This document shows positions 56,435-64,000 of a stretch of 64,000 nucleotides of DNA, piece after piece; the stretch's first letter is position 1, and every line of letters starts with the position of its first letter. The translations under genes and the position numbers were made by a program. This DNA is from Pegoplata infirma (lineage: Eukaryota; Arthropoda; Insecta; Diptera; Anthomyiidae), in contig OY992541.1 of the NCBI GenBank assembly GCA_963921195.1, positions 13,806,644 to 13,870,643 on the forward strand, read 5' to 3'. The notes under the pieces were generated by a model, which was given only the letters and a program-made list of their open reading frames with translations, ran no database searches and was not told the origin of the DNA.

Positions 56435-57383
56435 AGGGCAAGTACTTTCATGAAAATGCATATTTTTACTCTGCACTCTAAACATATCATAAATTAAATA
56501 TCTATCCGAATCAATAAATTTGCAATAAAATGGCATCGATTTGTAGTTGCATATTTTTGCCTATTTTGGTATAAATGCATATTTTTGCATATTTTCATAT
56601 AAATTGCAATTTTTTAATTTTCATCAACATTTTTTCAAAAAATCATTTCAAAAAAAATATTTTCTTATAGAAATGATATTCTGAGACAGTTTTAATAGAA
56701 ATCAGTTTCTGAAAAACACAAAAATAGGTTCTTAAAAAAAGCATTAAATTTAAAAATTTCTTACAGGAAAATGGAAAGAAAAACGTATACAAAAATTTTT
56801 ATTATTCTCCAGGTCAGATTGGTATTGAATTTTCGCGAAATTTGCACAGCAGTTAAGAAGTTATGAACAAATCCGTGAAACTAAGATTGGTTTTGTTCCC
56901 GAATTCACGTGTTGGATAAAACGCTTTACACGTTTTAATAGAGGTTGGTAGCCACAAAAATATTTTACAAAGTATTTTTGCGACTCAAATATTTTTTAAA
57001 ATCAAAAAAATTTTACACCCAAAAATTATTTTTTTTTTTTCAAAAAGTACTAAAGAAGTATTTGACTTCAAAAAATCAAATAATAAAATTTGTATCAGAA
57101 TTATTTTTCGACTTCTAAAGAAAATTTGTACATTCAAAATTTTTTATCACAAAATGTGTCAATGAAAAAATATTTTCTAATTAAAAGCTGAGGCATTAAA
57201 GTATTTAAAAAAATCTAATTTATGTTAATAAAGCTCTTTTTTAGTAAAAGCAGTTCATTGTTAATACATATTTTTAATTTTTAAGTGCATATTTTTTGAG
57301 TTTTAAGTGCATATTTTTGATCTTTAGAGACATATTATAGGCACATATTTTCGATTTTTAAATACATGAAAGTACTTGCCCTA
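56435..57383. mobile_element. hAT-like element, (A)GGGCAAGTACTTTCATG ends
   Basis: TAAGGGCAAGTACTTTCATG at left, CATGAAAGTACTTGCCCTA at right; flanks CATATGA and CATATCG are an imperfect TSD. Interior repeats TGCATATTTTTG in both halves. 949 bp. Confidence 0.65.
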
Positions 57384-57384
57384 C

Positions 57385-59717
57385 ATATCGTCACCTAAAA
57401 TGCAAAACGCCCTATCTAACATTTTATAAATTTTACAGGAGAAGCAAAAAACGTGTTTATATAAAAACTATAAAAGTTTTCATTACAAATTTTTTAAATA
57501 TTAGTAAAAACACACAAACAAATTCATTTCTGTTAAAAAAAAAATATAATTTTTTAATATTTAAAAAGTTATGTTAGTAACGCCCTTTTGTCTTGTAATT
57601 TTCAGAAACACAAAAAGCCCTAACTGCACTGAAGATGTTTAAAAACACCAAGCAGATGTGTTATAAAATGTAACAACATGCTAACAAAATTGTATACTGA
57701 ATGTTGTTTTATCATATAGATCTCTAACAAAATGTGGGCGGTATTGGAGAAAGGGGCGTGGCACCTGCTATATAACCTTATACTGAAAAATGTCTCATTT
57801 TGGATTCTGTTAAACACATGCTAACTTAATTCGATACAAAATGTCAATTTACAATTTTAAAGCTCCATGTCAAATGAGGGTGGAACAGGACCAAGGGTAT
57901 GGCCCGAAATAACATAATGCATCAAAATGCTTACCTTTTAACGACCACAGGAAACTATACTTCCCAGATAATATTTTTTAGTTCAAGTAAAAGCTAGGAT
58001 AAATGTGCTAAAAGATGAATTATAGAAGAGTTTTAGAGAAACACAAGTTTTGTTTTCATTAAGTCTCTAACTGGGTCCACTTGCTCACTATAAGTTCTCA
58101 AAGTCTGCGAAGTAATAAATATATTAGGGACAACATTATATTTACTTGACAGGCGAAATAAGGGTCAAGAAGGGGGTTCAGAAATCCAAATTCTTGTAGA
58201 ATAACTATTATTAAGTTTCATTTCTTACAGAACACAGCGAGTACCAAAATTGCCTTGGCCAAAACAGCGTAATAAGGGGAAGGAGGGGCCCAATTTTTTT
58301 ATGCGTAACTATTATTAGGTCAGAAATTACGAAAATGGAAAGAAAATCAAAAACACTTCGGTCAAAAATGTATGGTCGTCAAAGCGTTTATTCGGCTTCT
58401 GGAAAATTTCTTAAGATCTACAGTCAATATTGGGCATTTGATAGATATCTCACTCGCATCCCACAAAGCTTCTAAAGGAAAATACCTTAGCTTTATTTTG
58501 AGTTAAAAAAGGGCCGGTTTTAAAAAATGTCAAACAAGTTTTTGATTTTGCAAAAAAAAAAAGTAAAATTTTTTTTTTAAAGACTGCTCCAACGGGAGAG
58601 AAGGATGACAGAAGAAGAAGAAAGAAATAGCTATCTTAAACTCTTGGGACACATTTTGCTAGGAACATTAGGTAATCAGTTACATGGATGCAAAAAACAC
58701 CTGTTTGACCAAAATGAAAAATACGGCCCCCTCTAACTCAGAAAGTTCTTAACCGATCTCGTTGAAAAATTGTGACTAAACTACTATTGGTTTTAAAAGT
58801 TGTGTCACTTGAGATGAAAACCCCATATGTAAATGATGAAATTTGACAAAGGTTGTTATTTTATCTTTCCTAAGCCCTGTATTTAATATAAGCGATATTA
58901 GACATCAACTTGTTTTTATTTCTGCCCCTTTTTATGAAGAAATTATAAGCTTTCCAATGAAGCTAACGTTTTTTGTTATATACTGGGAAGTAATTATGTA
59001 ACCTGATAGTCGTCAATCGTACCGTTTTCATTTATAGTGTCCATTCCATTACCATATAGTGTCATTTTATAGTAATAGAATAATGAGCTCACGATGACGA
59101 TTATCAAGTTACATAATTAACCCCCTGAATTTTTTGTAATAATAGCAAAAATTATAATTAAAAACAATTTTTTTTTACTTATTTAACGAAAAATTTACTT
59201 TGAATTTTATTCAATCGGAATGAAGAACTTCTAATCATGTTTTTTATCGTCATTAATTATATTGTTATTAAATTTTATGTAGAATTTATATCTTACTTAA
59301 GGCTAATTGTACTGCATAAATTGCGATTTCTATAGCTGAAAAAGGAACAATTCTCGTGAGAGTGCGGGTCTGAAGGGGTTAATTGGTAAATTTCTAAACT
59401 TTATTTTTTGTGTACATATACATATATTTTTCCTAATGGTGGACATTGTGGAAGAAGATGCATCAAAAAAATGTTGAATCTTTAAAAATTGCTATATAAT
59501 ATGTATACAAATGTGTAGTTGGGGCTTTTTGGTTTAATATATATCAAAGCATGTAGTTAGGGCTTTTTGAATTTTGTAAATAAAATCCCCATTTTTGATC
59601 AAAGGAGTCTAAATTTTTTTGTGGACATGTATTTTGATCCAATACATAAGAATCAATAAAAAACGCGATTTTGAATTTTTTGTTAGTTAGGGCGTTTTGC
59701 ATTTTAGGTGACGATAT
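57385..59717. mobile_element. TIR element, ATATCGTCACCTAAAATGC ends
   Basis: Inverted termini of about 35 bp (ATATCGTCACCTAAAATGCA then AAACGCCCTA). GTTAGGGCTTTTTG-like words recur subterminally (57605, 59517, 59557). 2.3 kb interior with small frames but no transposase motif recognised. Confidence 0.75.
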
Positions 59718-59775
59718 GATTATATATTGCAGCATATAAAAATTTTTAATCGGGATATTTTTATTTTACACTAAC

Positions 59776-59884
59776 CTGTTTCTCTTCAGGACTCATAGAT
59801 GAAACATTTTGCGGTAAAAGTAATACTAAGCCACCAGCTTTTTGGCGTATTTCTCTAAATTGTTCAATGGTCATATCTTGGAAC
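59776..59884 (-). CDS. NCLN: Nicalin internal exon (upstream of the two seen)
   Basis: On the minus strand an AG acceptor (ending at 59885) opens a 109-base exon: one base completing a split codon, then 36 codons beginning FQDMTIEQF, with a core GGLVLLLPQNV, and ending SPEEKQ before a gttagt donor. This matches the vertebrate nicalin segment that reads roughly FSYEQYQ...GAVVIILPRA...VPQ in the luminal N-terminal third (family knowledge, recalled not searched). Nicalin is a catalytically dead M28-peptidase-fold ER membrane protein that works with TMEM147 and NOMO in the BOS complex at the Sec61 multipass translocon. The exon is too short to stand alone. It is recognised because its last codon is complete (phase 0) and joins in frame to the exon at 6417..5845. 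The next upstream exon should end in phase 2; I found no candidate for it in 59885-64000, so the intron before this exon is probably longer than 4 kb. Confidence 0.88.
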
Positions 59885-60072
59885 CTAAAATGAAACGATA
59901 ATAAATGAGATTAAAACAAATATATGTGTAATAGGGGTATAACCAAAATAAGAACCTATCATAACGGTATGGGCCATGTTATACTGATAGCAAAAAACGT
60001 TACCCGGGGTTATTTTGGCCCAAAAACTTTTGGCACCGACTGCAATTTCTAAAACACCACAAATTTATTTTT
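59885..60072 (-). other. Nicalin intron upstream of the 59776 exon
   Basis: Polypyrimidine/AG acceptor at the exon edge. Otherwise non-repetitive, with no further exon recognised. Confidence 0.5.
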
Positions 60073-60592
60073 TATACCCTCCAACTACAGTATGGGGGTA
60101 TACTCACTTTGTCATTCCGTGCGTAACGCATCGAAATATCGGTCGGGGACCCCATAAAGTATATATATTATTGACCAGTGATCGATTCTAAGACATTCTA
60201 GCGATGTCCGTCCGTCCGTCCGTCTGTCTGTCCGTCCGTCCGTCTGTAGTTAACACGATGCAGTCCAAAATAAAAAAGCTAGACACTTCAAGTTTGGCAT
60301 AAATATTTCTTATGCTCCTAGGCAGGTTAAGTTCGGAAATGGGCCAAATCGGACCAGGGAGAAAAAAGTTCCCCCTTGAAGAACTGATTTTTTTTTTTTT
60401 CCAATTATAAAACTATATTACTTTAGTGCACAAAGCAGACAAAAATGAGCTTGTAAACATATACCGTGAGGGCCAAGGAGTCACCCCAGCTCAGCGACCC
60501 CTCCCCCTTCTTCCCCCCACTCCCCCACCTTAAAATTACGCCCCTGTCAATTTTTTTTTTTAATTTTTTTACATGTTGGAGGGTATAATAGA
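60073..60592 (+). mobile_element. Family B Helentron-like element, 3'-truncated
   Basis: TATACCCTCCAACTACAGTATG, (GTCCGTCC)n at 60207, CCGTGAGGGCCAAGGAGTC, GTTGGAGGGTATAATAG; stops before the TTCGGC hairpin. Confidence 0.7.
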
Positions 60593-61377
60593 TTTTTTTT
60601 ACATTTTATAGTACACTCAGTGTTGCCATATATCAAGATTTCCCTTTTTTGCAAGTTTTTTGAGGTGCTAAAAAGATTTCAAGATTTTTTCTAAAAAAAT
60701 AAGTTTTTTGGAAAATAATTAAGTTTTTTCAAGTTTTTCTTAATTAGTTAAAAAATACAAAAAGCATAATTTTTTTTTGTAAATACCCGAAATATTGGTC
60801 GTAGACCAAGCTTTTAGTATACCGACCGATTCAGAATCACTATCTGATTTGACTTAGCGTGCCCGTCCTTCAGTCTATGTAAACGGTTATAATTAAATAC
60901 GTCTTTATTCTATGAAATTATGAGATATTCGATTACAATTTTGTTTTTAGTTTGGTAACCTTATTAAATCCATTTAAAATCAGACCATTCTTTGACTTGG
61001 TCGCCATATGAAAACTCCACATGATATTCACTTAAATCTGTAAGTTGCCAACATAGAATAATTTTTCTCTTAAATTGTTGCACTAATAATAACAGATTTT
61101 ACCACATATAGATCCAATCCGTCATATATTGTCGAGCATGCACCGGTGTTTGATATTTGCTTACTATGTTCAATTTTCTGAGCCTTCATAAGTTATGACT
61201 CTTTCAAGGCTCCAAAAAATTAATAGAACGGTCGACATTTGGATTCCTGAAAGATTCATGTTTGACTCTTAATTCTGGATGTGTAAAAAATTCAAAATAT
61301 GTTTTTTTGAACATTCATAAAAGAGTCAGGAAAGAATACTAACATATATTTTTCAGAATCTTTTATGAGTCATATAA

Positions 61378-61560
61378 GGCCCCTGTAGGATAGTTGGTAG
61401 CATGCTAGCCTATGAAACAGGGGGTCGTGGGCTCGATTCCCACTAAACCCTTGGTCGATTTCGATACAACGAGACGACGGTCATTGTAACCAGTTCTCGG
61501 TTAGGTTTAATTAATTATTAAAAATGATTTGTAATTAAATTGCGAAAAATAAATAAAAAC
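61378..61560 (+). mobile_element. tRNA-headed SINE-like unit
   Basis: GGCCCCTGTAGGATAGTTGG (A box TAGGATAGTTGG) and B box GGGCTCGATTCCC 45 bp later, then ACCCTTGGTCGATTTCGATAC and a TAATTATTAAAAATG tail. The 3' acceptor strand does not pair with the 5' one, so it is not a working tRNA. The host word CTTTTATGAG occurs on both sides. Confidence 0.55.
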
Positions 61561-61749
61561 TGATTGTTGGATTAAAATTATTATGATATTATAAGAGCGC
61601 TAAGAAAAAGGGATTATGTTTTCTGAACGTCTAAGAACTCTTTTATGAGCCTTTTCGAGCTCCAAATGAACGCTTGGTTGTTTTTTTATTATTTTTTTTA
61701 CACTTGATATAAAAAATGAATTGAAAATACATAATGAAAATACATAATA

Positions 61750-62342
61750 GCGGTATTCGCTCTTGGTAGCAAACTACCCTTGCAGACCTTTCAAAGCTTG
61801 CAGATCTTGTATGTATAAATACAAGAGTATGCAAGACCACAACAACAAAATACATGAAATAAAAATATACAAGACTTTCATTTATATGCAAGACAAAAAC
61901 CCATAGCATATTCTGGCCTTTCAAACCTTTCAAGCTTACAATACTTAACATCTTTTAGTTTTTCCGGAAAACAATAAGAAAAATTAACAAACTTTCATAT
62001 TTTGTGTAAAAAAAATAACAATAGATTTTTAGAACGAATTATAACAAAAAATAAGCAAAAATTAGAACGACACAAATGAAAAAATTAAATTATTTATCTT
62101 CTTCTTGAGCGCAGCACTGATGCCAACTAATCTTCCAACAGAAAGTCGCTAAATCCTACTAAAAAAATCGCTAGAAAAGCGATTTTTGATAGAAAATAGC
62201 TATTTTGACAACAGCAGAATATAATAACAACAGCTGTTTGAAAACTCACAATAAAAACGAAAAAAAGACGCTCACGCTTTGTAGCATAAAATCATAGCAT
62301 TTATACTACCCTTGCAAAAATGCTATCAAGAGCGAATACCGC
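61750..62342. mobile_element. TA-flanked element, GCGGTATTCGCTCTTG ends
   Basis: GCGGTATTCGCTCTTGGTAGCA and TGCTATCAAGAGCGAATACCGC flanked by TA. 593 bp. Carries a hAT-end-like CACTGATGCCAACTAATC at 62116 and TAGCGATTT words, as in the hAT at 11477. Confidence 0.82.
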
Positions 62343-62462
62343 TAATGTATTAATTTTTAATTTTTTCAATACTTTTGTAAAAAAAGATTTTTTCACAAAA
62401 AAAAAAGATTTTTTTTCAGAAATAAAAAGTTTTTTCAAAAAAATATATGGCAACACTGAGTA

Positions 62463-62998
62463 CACTCAAAAGAAAACCTCTGTCAAAAGGTTTTGACAGA
62501 GGTTTTCAGATTTTTCTGCTGAAATTAATATTTTAGCAGAATTCGATGCTATTCAATTTCTCAAAACAACAGAAAATTTGTAGAACTTTTACTGAGTCTG
62601 TTTGCTAAGATTCACAAAGTTTTTGTGCAGATTTTTAGCAAATTATTTTGCTAATTTAACAGATATTTTTTTCGTTTTTTTTAGTATTTTTTTTTAATCT
62701 TTGCGTAGGCTTTCAGCAGATTATTTGCTAATTTAACAGATATTTTTTGTTATCTCTTTTTAAGTATTTTTTTAAATGTCGGCCTCGCGAAAATGAAATA
62801 TCTCTATCTGAAAATTAAAGTGAACGAATATAAATAGCTCCCGCTTAAATGCGTCACTAAATATGTAAGCTTTAATTATATATAATGTAAAAGAACATAA
62901 ACAAACAAATCATACACAAAAGATAATTTTTTGCCAGTTTGTTGCAGCTTTTCAAGAAGAGAAGTTCTGGCGTTCATGCACGCAAACGTAACAATAAC
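62463..62998 (-). mobile_element. CACTCAAAAGAAAACC element, inverted partial copy
   Basis: Reverse counterpart of 34446-35008, from CACTCAAAAGAAAACCTCTG to GCACGCAAACGTAAC. GTCAAAAGGTTTTGACAGAGG forms a small hairpin at 62480. It lies directly against a family A element, as the 34446 copy does against a family A neighbourhood. Confidence 0.7.
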
Positions 62999-63532
62999 AA
63001 GTAAAAAAGTTAAATTCGGCCTTGCCGAATGTAGTGATACCCTCCACAATTTCAAAAAGATTATTGCAAAAAACTTTATTTAAAAGGAAATTACTTTTGA
63101 AAAAAAAAAAATTTAAAAAAAAAAAATTTCCGCGAAAAAAAATTTTGGTAAAAAAAATCCGCGACTTTTTTATTTTTTTTGTCAAAAAATATGTTCGTAC
63201 TTGTTTAAATACCATTTGCTGTTCAATTATGTTCACATATGTCAACCAGAAGCCGAATTAATGCATTTTGTATTTTTAGGTTATGTTGAATGTACTGAAA
63301 TTTTTGAGGTGTGCTTATATTTTCGTTTCTAACTTTTGAACCGCTGAACCGATATCGCTCAAATGCAATACCAAACTTCTCGGGAAAACTTCCAATAAAT
63401 ATGTTAAGTTTCAATCATCTCTGTGCAATATTTTGTCCGCGACAGCATTTTCCACAGACAGACATACGGACATCCCTAGAATGTCTTAAAATCGATCGGG
63501 CATCATGAATATATATATATATATATATATCA
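62999..63532 (-). mobile_element. Family A element ending in (TA)n
   Basis: Complete 3' part and middle. After CATCATGAATATATATA the sequence runs into (TA)n at 63508-63530 and the terminal CCCTCTATCACTAAG stem is absent. Confidence 0.65.
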
Positions 63533-63825
63533 ATAATTCTAATTTTTTACCAAACTTTATAAAAAAATTATGTTTGTGCTTCAAAAATTTAATATTGCTA
63601 GATTGAGTTATATCAAGATATTTCCCAAACTGAAAAAAAAATTATGAGTTTAAGAGGTTTTATTGATAACATTTTAGAACTACCCTGCAAAAAAAGTCAT
63701 TACCACTTCTCAGTGGAGTGCTTTAAAACTAAAACAAATGTAATGAAATACAACAAAAATAACAAAAAACACAAGACAAAAACACACAAACAGTTTTTTC
63801 TACTCCAGAATGCATAGATATTCAG
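63533..63825. other. Intron DNA, nothing recognised
   Basis: AT-rich, with CACAAACAG-type words. No repeat or exon. Confidence 0.4.
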
Positions 63826-64000
63826 CACTTAACTCATTACCTATCGCGACACCTCCATACAAATGTAAGTAGATATTCAGTAGATAAGAACTACTCCGTG
63901 GAAGTAGTTGGAAGTTGTTTGAAAGCTCGGAGTACTTCTTATCTACTGAATATCTACTTACTTTTGTATGGGAGTGTCGCGGAAGGTAATGAGTTAAGTG
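63826..64000. mobile_element. Hairpin MITE at the window edge
   Basis: CACTTAACTCATTACCTATC and the reverse GGTAATGAGTTAAGTG bracket arms of about 70 bp (GTAAGTAGATATTCAGTAGA) around CCGTGGAAGTAGTTGG. The element ends exactly at 64000, so its TSD cannot be read. Confidence 0.85.

Larger units (their letters stand above)
56021..59754. mobile_element. Possible AT-rich CCCGA-type element around two others
   Basis: The right edge AAAAATTTTTAATCGGGA at 59754 and ATCATATATGATTATAC-type DNA at 56024-56100 suggest another member of the CCCGAG group holding the elements at 56435 and 57385. The left terminus is not clear. Confidence 0.35.
6418..59775 (-). other. NCLN: Giant nicalin intron (53,358 bp)
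   Basis: The intron is bounded by a gttagt donor (59775 downward) and a tttattttag acceptor (6418), phase 0 at both ends. It contains nearly all the transposons listed here. The immediate flanks of the exons (5447-5844, 6418-6480, 59755-59775 and 59885-60060) look non-repetitive. The gene is identified from sequence; that the intron is removed as one unit is inferred. Confidence 0.85.
60615..62461. mobile_element. TIR element, ACTCAGTGTTGCCATATAT ends
   Basis: Perfect 19-bp inverted termini. Flanks TAC|..|ACACTC allow TA or TAC as TSD. Near both ends are AAGTTTTTT/AAAAACTT words. Contains a SINE-like unit at 61378 and another TIR element at 61750. Confidence 0.82.

Noticed and set aside
2857..63508. 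Recurring frames like FITFEPLNRYRSNAIPNFSG as a protein family
   Set aside because: They occur in every family A element in the same place, with frameshifts from the microsatellite, and reflect the repeat's DNA sequence.

Overview
This is a very AT-rich piece of a eukaryotic, insect-type genome. The only gene I recognise is nicalin (NCLN, a subunit of the ER BOS/multipass-translocon complex), on the minus strand. Two exons are visible: 59884..59776 (36 codons plus one split base) and 6417..5845 (191 codons). The donor and acceptor between them are canonical and both in phase 0, so the two exons would splice directly across an intron of about 53.4 kb (59775..6418). The first exon, the 5' exons, the C-terminal half and the transmembrane segment lie outside the window or were not found. 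The interspersed repeats (TATACCCTCC... elements with GTCCGTCTGTCC-type microsatellite cores and a TTCGGC..GCCGAA hairpin near one end) resemble those I know from calyptrate and other flies. My best guess is therefore a calyptrate fly; this is an inference from repeat style and the nicalin sequence, not a species identification.

Almost everything else is transposable-element sequence, much of it inserted inside other elements. Element ends can be placed to the base from target-site duplications (TSDs). hAT elements with 8-bp TSDs lie at 8389-10339, 11477-13578, 12363-13344, 22813-23340, 24508-27188 and 47623-50445. TA-flanked elements with ends CACTCA... or CACAGAA... lie at 4567-5444, 6503-8379, 11321-22020, 12623-13143, 29727-30907, 43334-44185, 45000-47173, 55075-55738 and others. 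PIF/Harbinger-type elements with TAA/TTA TSDs lie at 39316-41403 and 51099-54183, with small hairpin relatives at 14143 and 45919. A family with ends CCCGAGTAAAAA makes 2-bp TSDs of variable sequence (9134, 13775, 15015, 15191, 18113, 40543). There is one Helitron-like element (31924-33312), many DINE-1/Helentron-like elements, and three tRNA-headed SINE-like or tRNA-containing units.

Layout: 1-5.5 kb, AT-rich repeat sequence with tRNA-like and 86-bp tandem units, SINEs and two TA elements; 5.8-6.4 kb, nicalin exon; 6.5-10.3 kb, TA element with a foldback, then a hAT; 11.3-22.0 kb, one TA element swollen to 10.7 kb by at least five levels of nested insertions, including a giant palindrome of 500-bp units; 22.8-27.5 kb, hATs; 28.1-31.9 kb, Helentron-like copies, a 693-bp tandem duplication and a TA element; 31.9-33.3 kb, Helitron; 35-38 kb, TIR-bounded and degenerate tandem repeats; 39.3-41.4 kb, Harbinger; 42.3-47.6 kb, foldback remnant, TA elements and a candidate exon set; 47.6-51.1 kb, hAT with 2-kb foldback, then a 16-bp minisatellite; 51.1-54.2 kb, second Harbinger; 54.2-59.7 kb, mixed elements; 59.8 kb, nicalin exon; 60-64 kb, more nested elements. 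No intact transposase, virus, CRISPR, rRNA or convincing functional tRNA was seen.
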